Source of the DNA: Rhododendron vialii
Lineage: Eukaryota; Streptophyta; Magnoliopsida; Ericales; Ericaceae
NCBI RefSeq assembly: GCF_030253575.1
Contig: NC_080562.1
Location: forward strand, 29,343,852 to 29,407,851
Direction: 5' to 3'
Length of the DNA stretch: 64,000 nt
This document shows positions 13,798 to 25,181 of this stretch, one piece after another (position 1 is the stretch's first letter; the number at the start of each line of letters is the position of its first letter). The position numbers and the translations under genes are program-made. Below the pieces are notes generated by a model. That model did not search any database. It saw nothing but the letters and a program-made list of their open reading frames with translations, and was not told the origin of the DNA.

Positions 13798-14687
13798 CTT
13801 GTGACATCATTTTGTACAAACAAGTAGAATAGATTCAAGTAGTACAATTTCTAGATCTAGATTAGATTTCATTGCAATTCAAATTATTCTTGAGTGTTCT
13901 TCATTTTCAGTTTTAAATACTTTAATTTCTGCCTTTAGTTGTTAGTTTTTGATATTGTTGCTTTAATTAAAGTTGTTTCTTTACTCCCGGTCTATCTTAA
14001 TCTCTAGTTTATTTCAAGTCTTGTTATTTCATTATGTTAAGTAGATTTTTGCTTGCTCTTATCTCTCTAGATATGGGTGAGTAGTTTTTCAAGGTTAGGT
14101 CATGGGGTGATTAGCACCTCATGGCTCAAGTAGAATTGCGTTTTTCACTATACAGTTTAAACCTTTGGTTCAGGAATCGATGTGGGGTTTGGGTTTATTT
14201 GTCAAATCGCTAAGGTGTTAATCTCCTTGATCATGTGTAGGTAGGAGCATCGCTTACCTACCACACATGATGCTTGGAGCTCTGACGCACGAGGCATTTG
14301 CTAAATAAATTCTAGAGCTAGCTTGGTGTTCGAACCATTCTATTTTTCCGATTCGGGAACCTTAATTGTGTATCCTGAATTGCGTATTTGGGTGAGAAAT
14401 ACAGTTTGACTTGAGTCGTGAGTGTTAGTAATTCCTAGACCTAACCTGACTTTTATCTTAGTTTATTAGCTTTTCAATTTAGCCCCTTTTAATTTTCACT
14501 ACGCACGTAAAACCAAGTTGGCTGTCTAAAAGCCGAAAGCTCTTGCTTGCATCTACAAATCCAGCAAAGCCGTATTAATTATTCCCTTGGGTACGATCCC
14601 GGATTTTCGAATTATCATGCTTCAACTGACGTATTAGGCCCTACGCTTGGGGCGTTATCTCTTATATCAGAGCGAACGAAGCATTTT

Positions 14688-14705
14688 TGGCGCCGTTGCC
14701 GGGGA
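14688..14705 (+). other. Primer binding site (tRNA-Asp)
   Basis: TGGCGCCGTTGCCGGGGA lies four bases after the 5' LTR and is complementary to the 3' end of plant tRNA-Asp including CCA. This primer is typical of Athila-type elements. Confidence 0.9.
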
Positions 14706-15031
14706 TTTCTTATTATGGCTTTCTTGGAGGTTCGACAAACCACTGTAAGTATCCCGCTTTTGTCTAGTAGTAGTTTAGTAGTTTATGTGTTAGTAATTCG
14801 TATTTAGCTTGGTGGATACCTCTAACCTAGTTTTACTAAACTTGAGGTGTAACGAAGTCTGGCTAAATATCGAGTTTGTTCTTAGTTAGCTTAGTTAGTT
14901 AGCTTAAATTTAATTGCATTGCTTAGCCGAGGTGGTGGCATAACCCCTCGCATATTCTGTTTGTTGAGTTGAGGTGGCGGCATAGCCCTTCCAGTCTGAT
15001 AGTTTGTTGGTAGTTAGTTAGTAGTATTTGT

Positions 15032-16519
15032 TTGTGTATGCGTGTTTACCGAAGCCCAATTTCCAATCGGCTTCATCGTTCTTCTTCACCGCCAAGAATC
15101 CGTAGCATTGCCAGGGTGTATCCTGCCCACTCTCCGCCTCGCAAACTAAATCGCAATTGCAAAGGCCCCATGGCCGAAGAAGTTCCAGTTCATACTCTAC
15201 GTGATTATCTGAATCCAGAACGGGCTCCTCAAGTATCTCCTATCGTTATTCCGACTCCGATCGCTGGGAATACATTTGAATTCAAGGCTGAGTATCTTCG
15301 AATAATTCCAAAATTTCGGGGGCGAGAATTGGAGGATCCTTATTTGCATATCCTGGAGTTCGAGAATATTCTACACTCTTTTGTTACAGTACCGGGGCAA
15401 CTTGATCAAGCCCGCCTGAAGTTGTTTCCATTCACTCTCAAAGACAAGGCAAAACAATGGTTCAATTCTTTGAAGCCTCAATCTCTGCGTAACTGGGGAG
15501 AAGTTCAGGATGCTTTCACCACTAAGTTCTTTCCAGCAAGCAGGACAAAGTTACTTATCGATCAGATTCAATGTTTCAAGCAAAGGGATGGAGAGACTTA
15601 CCACAAGTATTGGGAGCGATACAAGAACTTGCTTATGTCGGTTCCTCATCACAACCTTCCATTGTATCTCAGAGTCAACTATTTCTACACAGGGTGTTCT
15701 CAAGAGAGTAAACAGCTTCTAGATACTATGGGTGGAGGTGATTTTATGGGAAAGACACCGGAGGATGCTTGGGATTACTATGAGTCACTAGCTGAGAAGA
15801 CCCAATCTTGGCAGTTCGCAGATCCAGAAGATAGAGCAATGTACAATCAAGGTCCTACAGGTTCAGGAAAATTCTCTATTGCGGAGCATACAGCTTTTGA
15901 AACTCGATTGGAGGAGATTGCTCGAAAACTTGACAAGTTAGAATTAAAGAGTGCTCAATCCCAAGAAGTGAAAGCAGTGCGTCAAGTGGAGGAAGTTTGT
16001 GTTATTTGTGAGATTGTGGGCCATTCTACCGAAGCGTGCCCCAACATTCCTGCTCTTAAGAACGTGATTAATGGGATTGCTCCAGAAGAAGTACATGTCG
16101 TGCAACGTTTTGACCCTTATTCTCAATCTTATAATCCGGGGACAAGGCAACACCCAGCTTTCCGTTGGAATCAATCTAATGAAGGGAGTTCTTCTCAAGT
16201 TCCACCCCCCGCTCCTCAATTACCTTGGAAACAACCTCAGAATGCTTTCCGGTTCCCTCAAGCTCAAGGTCCGCCTGGTTTTGCTCCTTCTGCTCCATTC
16301 CCACATGCAAACCAATTTCAACAGCCTGCCCAATTTCACCAACAACCACCAAAGCGTTCTTGGGAAGATCAATTCAGTTCTCTCTTGCAAGGTCAAACTG
16401 CTATCAATGAGCAACAAACTCAGATGATGAATGATATCAGAAATCAGTTGGGCAAGTTGACAACTAGTGGGTTTGTTACAACAAGAGAAAGGAAAGTTTC
16501 CTACTCAACCTCAACCTAA
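15032..16519 (+). CDS. Gag of the Athila-like retrotransposon
   Basis: 495 residues from the first ATG; the family start is more likely the internal ATG at 15170 (MAEEVPVHTLRDYLNPE). A retrotransposon gag domain follows: PYLHILEFENI, AKQWFNSLKP, WGEVQDAFTTKFFP and TYHKYWERYKNLL. A single CCHC zinc knuckle (CVICEIVGHSTEAC, about residues 323-336) binds RNA. A glutamine/proline-rich tail comes next. The frame ends early: the sequence continues the family in the next frame from about 16467, so a frameshift lies near 16470-16490. Gag packages element RNA into cytoplasmic virus-like particles. Confidence 0.88.
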   Translation: MCMRVYRSPISNRLHRSSSPPRIRSIARVYPAHSPPRKLNRNCKGPMAEEVPVHTLRDYLNPERAPQVSPIVIPTPIAGNTFEFKAEYLRIIPKFRGRELEDPYLHILEFENILHSFVTVPGQLDQARLKLFPFTLKDKAKQWFNSLKPQSLRNWGEVQDAFTTKFFPASRTKLLIDQIQCFKQRDGETYHKYWERYKNLLMSVPHHNLPLYLRVNYFYTGCSQESKQLLDTMGGGDFMGKTPEDAWDYYESLAEKTQSWQFADPEDRAMYNQGPTGSGKFSIAEHTAFETRLEEIARKLDKLELKSAQSQEVKAVRQVEEVCVICEIVGHSTEACPNIPALKNVINGIAPEEVHVVQRFDPYSQSYNPGTRQHPAFRWNQSNEGSSSQVPPPAPQLPWKQPQNAFRFPQAQGPPGFAPSAPFPHANQFQQPAQFHQQPPKRSWEDQFSSLLQGQTAINEQQTQMMNDIRNQLGKLTTSGFVTTRERKVSYSTST

Positions 16520-18488
16520 TCCGCAACCAAATTCTAATCCGACTTCTCAAGGTCTTCACTTTGCTAGCTCTTCGGTGACTTTCCCCGAGCAAGCAAAGGC
16601 TATTATTTCTCTTCGAAGTGGCAAGACGGTGGATAACCAAGTGGTGATGCCTCCGGAACCATCTTGTTTGCCTCCTCCTATCGATCGTTCAAGTCCAACA
16701 TCAACCCTTGGGGAATCTCCCAAGGAAGCAAGCAAGGAGACTCTTGAAGAAGAAGAAAAAGATAAAGGCAAGAACAAGAAAAGTGTATTGAAACCTCAAG
16801 TTATTCCAACACCGGCACCAATACGTTTGAGGGCTTTAGCGAAACCAAATTTGAATGCGGAGTTGCATGAGTTATTCAATCAAGTGAAGATTAACATTCC
16901 TCTTATGGATGCAATTAAGCAGACTCCGTCATATGCCAAGTTTCTTAAAAATCTATGCACTCGGAAGCGTAAGCTTAATGTTTAAAAGAAGATATTCCTT
17001 ATTGAGCAAGTGAGTTCTATCATTCAAACGAATATTGCGCCTAAATACAAGGATCCGGGGAGCCCTACTATTGCTGTCACAATTGGAGGGAAGCGTATCG
17101 AACAAGCTTTGCTCGATCTTGGTGCTAGCGTTAATCTACTTCCATACTTTGTTTATCAAGAACTTGGTTTGGGGGAGATGAAGCCTACTCGTGTCACACT
17201 CCAATTAGCCGATCGAAGTGTTCATGTACCAAGGGGAGTAGTGGAAGATGTTCTAGTGCAAGTTGATCAGTTTGTCTATCCGGCGGATTTTGTGATTTTC
17301 GATACAAATCCGACCGACTCTTCAGCTGCCTCTACCCCGGTAATTCTTGGAAGACTCTTCTTAGCCACGGCGGATGCAGTTATCAACTGTCGAAATGGAC
17401 TTCTCAATATGACCTTTGGTAACATGAAGATGGAGGTCAATGTTTTTAATGTGGGTAGTCAAATGGGAGATGACGAGAACGTGAATGAAGTGAGCCTTAT
17501 CGATACTCTTGTAGAAGAACACGTGGATGAGTTGCTTTACAGTGATCCTTTGGAAGTTGCTCTTACAACCGAGGAGGCCGAATTTCTCGAATCTTCCGAA
17601 GTGAGGTATTTGCATGCGTTGATCAATGAGGAGGATAAAGCGTGTCCCATGACCTCTTGGACTCCAAAATTTGAAGAGTTTGAAGAACTACCCCCAATAG
17701 AGAAGAAGGTTCTTCCCTCTCTTGTCGATGCCCCTCTATATGATGATCCGGGGGGAAAACGCATCACCGCTAAAGTTGTCTCTTTCGATCTCCCGTATCT
17801 TGATTCTTCCCCGGAGGAATTACTTCTTGCTCACGAGATGAACATGCTTGAAACGTCAGACATCTACTATGAAGATCCGTTGGAAAAACCTCTCACTGCT
17901 AAAGAAATGGATGCCGAAGTGGATTACTTGTATTCGTTGTTGGCTAAACAAGATGCTTATGGACCAATCTTTGAAGAGTTAGAGCCCATGGAAGCTACAA
18001 CTGTCCCTTTGAATTCTCCGTACCTTGATCCTCTCACCACTAAAGAAATGGATGGCGAGGTAGATTTCTCACACTCTTTGTTAGAAAAGCAAGATGCATG
18101 TGAGCCTATTCTTGAGAAGTTACCAATCATAGAACCAATTGATTTTCTTGGTGTTGACAATTTTCTTGTGGTTTATCATCCTTATGTTGTAGATTTGGTC
18201 AACAAATTGAAAATTGATTTTGTTTGGGCTATGCACTTGGTGGAACTTAAGTTTTTAAAACGAATTCGGCAATTGCTTTACTCAAAGTATCTTATCTTGT
18301 GGTGTGGCCGAGTTCAATTCTTGGCAAAGAGTGTAGCATGGGGTGTTATGTTTATTATATTAGCTCTTAATGGCATAATAACTATTCGAAACTATCATGT
18401 GGATGAACATATTTTCTCTCTCTTTCACTCATTGTCGCACTCTTTTTCTCTCTCTCATTTCTTTTTCATTTTCGACGGTCTGGTATAG
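16467..18488 (+). pseudogene. Gag tail and aspartic protease-like region, degenerate
   Basis: This frame continues gag (AKAIISLRSGK, a stretch typical of Athila) and then meets an in-frame TAA at 16983-16985 right after RKRKLNV. Beyond the stop comes a retropepsin-like domain: LLDLGASVNLLP (aspartate near 17115), VPRGVVEDVLVQVDQF and VILGRLFLATADAVI. The DLGA form in place of DS/TG is usual for this lineage. The region after about 17450 is acidic, repeats the pattern EDPLEKPLTAKEMDAEVDYL in variant form, and ends with a hydrophobic segment (WGVMFIILALNGIITI); I cannot assign it. No polymerase or integrase follows. Confidence 0.8.
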
Positions 18489-18976
18489 CCACCCATTTTT
18501 TTACCCCACCGGTAGGGAATGGGAAGAAAAGTATGACTCGTATGATCGCGTGATGATTGGGTGGTGCACTTCATTATGTATTGCATGTTTTTAATTTGTT
18601 TTTTGCATTTTCTTTATGTTCTGTCTTTTAATTTTGGTTTGGTTTGAAGCCGGATAATACGGGCCAGTGGTTCTAATGTCATTTGTTTTGTGGAAAGTCG
18701 TTCTCTTAAGTTTTCTGCATGGTTTATTTGCTACCACACCAGCCTTGGTAGTTTGGGCCTAAAGCCGGAGTGAGTGAGGCGTTCAGGAGCCCTAAGCATG
18801 AGTGCGGCTAAGCGCCGCGGTTATTAGTCCGATAAAGCTTTGGATATGGCCCAGTGTAACTAGCTATGGTTCCGAGTTGGTAGAACCGAAGGAGTAGACC
18901 CTGAAAGCATCTAATTTGGCTGGAGCAAGGCATTGACATGAAATTCTCCAACTTGGTCGAGGTATTTAGGGGTTGA

Positions 18977-21772
18977 CATTCCCCTTGGATGGTACATTCG
19001 CGCACTCTTCCTCTATTCGCTCTTGTTCTTCGTGCTATGAGGGAATAACATCACTTTAAGTTGGAGGGAGGGGTTAGCTTATGTGCTATTTGTTTGATTT
19101 TGCGAAAATTTGAAATTTTCAAAAACATTTGAAAATTAAAAATCCAAAAAAAAAGAAGAGAAAATTCAGAAAATTGCAAAAATAAATAAAAGGGTTTTTA
19201 CTTGCAATCCTTTCTTTTATCATAGTTTTTGTTCTTTTTCATGACTTGTTGCATGCTCAATAATTGTTAGTTGGCAAGAGTTCGTAATAATCCTAAGAAT
19301 TTTGTGCTTCTCACTTTACATGCTTAGTTGAAGATTGAATTGTTTAAGTTTTGAGTTAAGTTTTTGAGCAAGTTTTGGCCCATATTCCCATCTTTCAAAT
19401 AAACATGCTTGTAGTTAGGAGAATAATCGCATGTCCATCTCTAATTGTGTTTGAATGTCGATTTTCAATCATTTTGGAATCCAAATCGCACTTAGGAAAG
19501 GATACAAGGCATTCTTTGCATGATCATACCACATATGTATCACCTCATCCTACTTTGCATCCTGTCTTTTCCCGTTCTTTGCTTTAACCTAGGTAACCGG
19601 ATGTTTGGAAGGTTGCGTGAAAATGATTTTCAATGATTCAAGAAGATTTGAGGGTGGTGTGAATGTGATAAAAGTGATTGGAATGCGAAAAGGCACAGAA
19701 TTGATACATGATTTCCTATCTTTCCTCTCTCACTACAAAAGTTAAAGCTCCAAATTTTCATCTCCCTCTCCAAAAAGCCTCAAAATTGGCTCTCCAATAT
19801 CTCTCTCACTACAAATTTCACCTCAAATGACCATATTCCTCAAAGAAAGGAGATCAAAGAAATGTTATGAAAGAGCAAAAGTGAATTCGAAAGAGGGTTG
19901 AGGGCATAGCATATTCCCTTTGGATGGTACATTCGCGCACTCTTCCTCTCTTCGCTCTTGTTCTTCGTGTTATGAGAGCATAGCATCGCTTTAAGTTAGG
20001 GGGAGGGGTTAGCTTATGTGCTATTTGTTTGATTTTGCGAAAATTTGAAAATTTCAAAAACATTTGAAAATTGAAAATCCAAAAAAAAAAAATGAGAAAA
20101 TTCAGAAAATTTCAAAAATAAATAAAAGGGTTTTTACTTGCAATCCTTTCTTTTATCATAGTTTTTTTTCTTTTTCATGACTTGTTGCATGCTCAATAAT
20201 TGTTAGTTGGCAAGAGTTTGTAATAATCCTAAGAATTTTGTGCTTCTCACTTTACATGCTTAGTTGAATATTGAATTGTTTAAGTTTTGAGTTAAGTTTT
20301 TGAGCAAGTTTTGGCCCATATCCCCATCTTTCGAATAAACATTCTTGTAGTTAGGAGAATAATCGCATGTCCATCTTTAATTGTGTTTGAATGTCGATTT
20401 TCAATCATTTTGGAATCCAAATCGCACTTAGGAAAGGATACAAGGCATTCTTTGCATGATCATACCACATATGTATCACCTCATCCTACTTTGCATCCTG
20501 TCTTTTCCCGTTCTTTGCTTTAACCTAGGTAACCGGATGTTTGGAAGGTTGCGTGAAAATGATTTTCAATGATTCAAGAAGATTTGAGGGTGGTGTGAAT
20601 GTAATAAAAGTGATTGGAATGCGAAAAGGCACAGAATTGATACATGATTTCCTATCTTTCCTCTCTCACTACAAAAGTTAAAGCTCCAAATTTTCATCTC
20701 CCTCTCCAAAAAGCCCCAAAATTGGCTGTCCAATATCTCTCTCACTACAAATTTCACCTCAAATGACCATATTCCTCAAAGAAAGGAGATCAAAGAAATG
20801 TTATGAAAGAGCAAAAGTGAATTCGAAAGAGGGTTGAGGGCATAGCATATTCCCCTTGGATGGTACATTCGCGCACTCTTCCTCTCTTCGCTCTTGTTCT
20901 TCGTGCTATGAGGACATAGCATCGCTTTAAGTTGGGGGGAGGGGTTAGCTTATGTGCTATTTGTTTGATTTTGCAAAAATTTGAAATTTTCAAAAACATT
21001 TGGAAATTGAAAATTCAAAAAAAAAAATGAGAAAATTCAGAAAATTTCAAAAATAAATAAAAGGGTTTTTACTTGCAATCCTTTCTTTTATCATAGTTTT
21101 TGTTCTTTTTCATAACTTGTTGCATGCTCAATAATTGTTAGTTGGCAAGAGTTCGTAATAATCCTAAGAATTTTGTGCTTCTCACTTTACATGCTTAGTT
21201 GAAGATTGAATTGTTTAAGTTTTGAGTTAAGTTTTTGAGCAAGTTTTGGCCCATATCCCCATCTTTCAAATAAACATGCTTGTAGTTAGGAGAATAATCG
21301 CATGTCCATCTCTAATTGTGTTTGAATGTCGATTTTCAATCATTTTGGAATCCAAATCGCACTTAGGAAAGGATACAAGGCATTCTTTACATGATCATAC
21401 CACATATGTATCACCTCATCCTACTTTGCATCCTGTCTTTTCCCGTTCTTTGCTTTAACCTAGGTAACCGGATGTTTGGAGGGCTGCGTGAAAATGATTT
21501 TCAATGATTCAAGAAGATTTGAGGGTGGTGTTAATGTGATAAAAGTGATTGGAATGCGAAAAGGCACAGAATTGATACATGATTTCCTATCTTTCCTCTC
21601 TCACTACAAAAGTTAAAGCTCCAAATTTTCATCTCCCTCTCCAAAAAGCCCCAAAATTGGCTCTCCAATATCTCTCTCACTACAAATTTCACCTCAAATG
21701 ACCATATTCCTCAAAGAAAGGAGATCAAAAAAATGTTATGAAAGAGCAAAAATGAATTCGAAAAAGGGTTGA
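18977..21772 (+). repeat. Three tandem 935-bp repeats inside the Athila-like element
   Basis: Copies are about 18977-19908, 19909-20844 and 20845-21772, with periods of 936 and 935 and only scattered substitutions. Each includes the block TTTAAGTTGGGGGGAGGGG (or a close variant) at about 19053, 19990 and 20924. It resembles the element's own polypurine tract (CTTAAGTTGGAGGTG). A short open frame starting MAHIPIFQIN is repeated in each copy, but nothing suggests it is a protein gene. Confidence 0.92.
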
Positions 21773-22583
21773 ATACTTTGATAAAAGAATTCGTTGACTT
21801 ATGGGCTAGCATACATTCTAGATGAGAAAGAATCCGATGGAAATGGGGAGCTCGAGGCTTAATATCATGAGATGCCGGATGAGGATGGCGACTAGGTGTG
21901 TTAGAGTCGGTGGTAGTAGTGTTAGTATGACTTCTCTAGTAGTTTTCTTTATTTCTTATTCGTAACTTTGTTTGGCTGGTGTGTGGTTATGTCTTGGGTA
22001 GTTTAGGGTCGGTAGTGGCCAATGGTAGATGAACCATGCTAGCATATGGCCAGTACACTATTTTGTAGTCCCTTCCCTTTATAACCAAGGTCATTACAAG
22101 CTTAAAAAGACCTTAGTTGATCCTATGCTCGCATGGATTCCATTTTGATTGATTATCTGATAGTTGCGTAATTAGTTGTATGGCATGCTTTCCTTTCGTT
22201 ATCCAAATATCATCTGCTAGTTTTCAATTCTGTTGAATAAGTGCTTTCGTTGTTTGAGGCATAGTATTTCTTGTTCACTGTTGCCTGTTTGTCAAGCACT
22301 TCTTCGATGGATATGGTTTAGTCTGAATTCGAAAGTTTTGTGTCCCGTATCCTCCCATTGTTCGAGGACACAAACCTTTTTAGCTTGCTCTTTAACTTGC
22401 TTGATACTTAGCCTATTTAGTTGGATGCTGAAAATGTGAGTTGTAGAAATGAAATAAAAAGCTGGATTGTTGAACTCTTCCTAGTCGATAATGTTGAGCA
22501 TGTTCTAAGTTGTGAATTCGGAAGGATTGCATAGTTGCTAGTTTTCTAATTTTCTACATTTCGTTCGTTAGGGACTAGCAAAC

Positions 22584-22598
22584 CTTAAGTTGGAGGTG
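22584..22598 (+). other. Polypurine tract of the Athila-like element
   Basis: CTTAAGTTGGAGGTG ends exactly at the TG of the 3' LTR and would prime plus-strand DNA synthesis. Confidence 0.8.
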
Positions 22599-23998
22599 TG
22601 ATAAGCACCCTAGAATGTAATGTATGGTGCGCTACTACCTAGTTTTAGTTTAATTCAAGTACTAATTAGTTATTGTTAACGATATTTGCGTGTAGAGTGT
22701 TTTAGTTCTGTTTTGTAGGTGAATTGTCAAAGAAAGGAATTTTAAAGGCCAAGGCAGAAGTAAACCAAGATCAAGCAGAATTGCCAAGGCAAAAGTGACC
22801 CGACGGCTAGGAGTGCCAAGGCACAGCCAATGCAGAAGCAGAATCGCCAAAGCAAGAAGCAGGCAAGCCAAGGCAGCAGCAGGCCAGAGCGCTAGAGCTA
22901 TGGGGTTCGGCATCGATGGGAAGAATGGAGGTCCATCGATGCCGAAGCACTTAAGAGGATCAGAGCTATAGGCCTCGGCATCGATGTAAAGTGAAACATT
23001 CCATCGATGCCGAGCATGTTAGTGAAACACTCTAAGGCCGTTGCCATCGATGCCGAGGGGCTTAGAGGAGAATCTTCAGAGCATCTCGCGGTATATTCTG
23101 CGCGTGGATCCCCGGAGTATAAAAGCTTGTGACATCATTTTGTACAAACAAGAAGAATAGATTCAAGTAGTACAATTTCTAGATCTATATTAGATTTCAT
23201 TGCAATTCAAATTGTTCTTGAGTGTTCTTCATTTTCAGTTTTAAATACTTTAATTTCTGCCTTTAGTTGTTAGTTTTTGATATTGTTGCTTTAATTAAAA
23301 TTGTTTCTTTACTCCCGGTCTATCTTAATCTCTAGTTTATTTCAAGTCTTGTTAAGAAGATTTTTGTTTGCTCTTATCTCTCTAGATATGGGTGAGTAGT
23401 TTTTCAAGGTTAGATCATGGGGTGATTAGCACCTCATGGCTCAAGTAGAATTGCGTTTTTCACTATAAAGTTTAAACCTTTGGTTCTGGAATCGATGTGG
23501 GGTTCGGGTTTATTTGTCAAATCGCTAAGGTGTTAATCTCCTTGATCATGTGTATGTAGGAGCATCGTCTACCTACCACACATGATGCTTGGAGCTCTGA
23601 CGCACGAGGCATTTGCTAAATAAATTCTAGAGCTAGCTTGGTGTTCGAACCATTCTATTTTTCCGATTCGGGAACCTTAATTGTGTATCCTGAATTGCGT
23701 ATTTGGGTGAGAAATGCAGTTTGACTTGAGTCGTGAGTGTTAGTAATTCCTAGACCTAACCTGTCTTTTATCTTAGTTTATTAGCTTTTCAATTTAGCCC
23801 CTTTTAATTTCCACTACGCACGTAAAACCAAGTTGGCTGTCTAAAAGCCGAAAGCTCTTGCTTGCATCTACAAATCCAGCAAAGCCGAATTAATTATTCC
23901 CTTGGGTACGATCCCGAATTTTCGGATTATCATGCTTCAACTGACGTATTAGACCCTACGCTTGGGGCGTTATCTCTTATATCGGAGCGAACGAAGCA
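22599..23998 (+). repeat. 3' LTR of the Athila-like element
   Basis: 1400 bp, TGATAAGC...GAAGCA. It holds two full 41-bp palindromes (22906-22946 and 22974-23014, 68 bases apart) where the 5' LTR has one, and a conserved TATA box at 23118-23125. Confidence 0.92.
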
Positions 23999-24014
23999 GA
24001 AATTTGCAAAACAT

Positions 24015-24153
24015 GTAAGTGGAGTGGAGTGCAATTGGTACTTCTCTTGTACTCATATGCATATGGGCAAAGTTCGATTCCCTTAAGCACTCATCCCCCT
24101 CCTCAAGTCCCCTAGAATAGAGTAGATTGAAATTAATGAATGAAAAAAAGAAA
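24015..24153 (+). mobile_element. tRNA-derived SINE
   Basis: A 139-bp sequence with a pol III B-box-like motif GTTCGATTCC (24072-24081), an A-box-like segment near 24028-24038 and an A-rich tail. It is flanked by a 16-base duplication GAAATTTGCAAAACAT (23999-24014) and GAAATTCGCAAAACAT (24154-24169), one mismatch. The left copy overlaps the GAAAT duplication of the neighbouring LTR element, so the LTR element landed at the edge of the SINE's own target duplication. Confidence 0.85.
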
Positions 24154-24239
24154 GAAATTCGCAAAACATTACTCATCAAGTTTTATGTATCTATCCCGAT
24201 ACTTTTGTATCTATCCTGATTGATCCCCGTTCATGTATC

Positions 24240-24400
24240 CCTTGGGACCCGGGGATGCTGCCAAGCACCCTGGTGCCGAGCAGCATTCGGCCGTTCATTT
24301 CAGTACGAACAGTTCGGATTGAATCTGAGCACATACAAATTTGAACCGTCCATTGCTCGATCAAGTTTCAAACCATCAATTGTCATTGCTGCCAAGCGTG
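24240..24400. repeat. Dispersed MITE-like repeat, copy 1
   Basis: Contains GCTGCCAAGCACCCTGGTGCC and ACATACAAATTTGAACCGTCC. A related copy in reverse orientation is at 36750-36945. Borders are uncertain. Confidence 0.5.
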
Positions 24401-24770
24401 TCTCCCAATCTGATTTTGTGTATGCGTGCCTAGACTGGTTTAGATGGTTTAGATGGTTCATTTTGTGTATGCATGCCATTCCATTTCACGCTGAAGAATT
24501 TGGCACATTGTCATGGAATCAAATCAAGCTCTTCTTGTGCGATGATTACTCATACAAGGCAATATAACACCCATCACGACCTAAGATGTTCGTTTTGTAA
24601 ATCTCAATGTGTACATACATAATCCACGCAAAAAAATTACTCCGTCGAAGACATCTGTGTCTGTTTAAACGAATGTCATTGGTCTTAAGATCAATATAAA
24701 CAATTAAAATCTCGCCGGTCATCACTCTAAATTGACAAATAAGATTAGACCAAGTATATCAAACAAAATT

Positions 24771-25002
24771 GAGGCTCTGTTTGTTTGGACGTAAAATATT
24801 TTTCATTTTACCTATTTTCCAATATTTGATTGTATAAAAATTGAAAAAAACATTTTATATGTAAAACATTTCCTATTAATCGGATGAAAATAACTTACCT
24901 TAATTCTTCTGTAAGTTGTTTTTCGAAATAAACCTGCTGCTGCGCCTTCTACTAGAATTCTCACTAATAAGTTTCTTTGATCGTTAGTCCTGACTAATGT
25001 TC

Positions 25003-25037
<35 letters not shown>

Positions 25038-25181
25038 TCAAATCGAATTCACCATCTTATCCTCTCTGTCTCTCTCTCTGAAAATATTTTTTATGTGTCA
25101 ATCAAACACCAAAAAATAAAATTTTAAAATTTATTTTCTAAAATATTATAATATATTTTACATCGAAAAAAACAGAACCTC
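24771..25181. mobile_element. MITE with GAGG-CTGTTT ends
   Basis: The left end GAGGCTCTGTTTG...ACGTAAAATAT pairs with the right end ATATATTTTACATCG...ACAGAACCTC. The 411-bp interior includes a (CT)n tract at about 25004-25033. No clean target duplication was seen, so the superfamily is open. Confidence 0.6.

Larger units (their letters stand above)
13336..14683 (+). repeat. 5' LTR of the Athila-like element
   Basis: 1348 bp, TG...CA termini. It carries one 41-bp ATCGAT-core palindrome (13646-13686), an ATCGAT half copy near 13713, and a TATA box at 13790-13797. Relative to the 3' LTR it lacks one palindrome unit of about 66 bases and has 14 extra bases near 14025. Confidence 0.92.
13336..23998 (+). 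mobile_element. Athila-like Ty3/gypsy LTR retrotransposon, non-autonomous
   Basis: Two LTRs (13336-14683 and 22599-23998) start TGATAAGC and end GAAGCA, and are flanked by a perfect 5-bp duplication GAAAT (13331-13335, 23999-24003). The primer site follows the 5' LTR by four bases and matches tRNA-Asp. Gag and a protease-like domain are present, but no reverse transcriptase, RNase H or integrase motif was found anywhere in the 7.9-kb interior. The interior downstream of the coding part is filled by a three-copy 935-bp tandem array. The LTRs differ by several substitutions plus indels of about 66 and 14 bases, so it is clearly older than the chromovirus at 47 kb. It would need enzymes from a related element to move. 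Confidence 0.92.

Noticed and set aside
19375-21458. Three identical 70-codon frames (MAHIPIF...)
   Set aside because: They repeat because the 935-bp unit repeats; there is no other sign of coding.
18977-21772. CRISPR-like or satellite interpretation of the 935-bp repeats
   Set aside because: Units are too long, adjacent without spacers, and confined to the retrotransposon interior.
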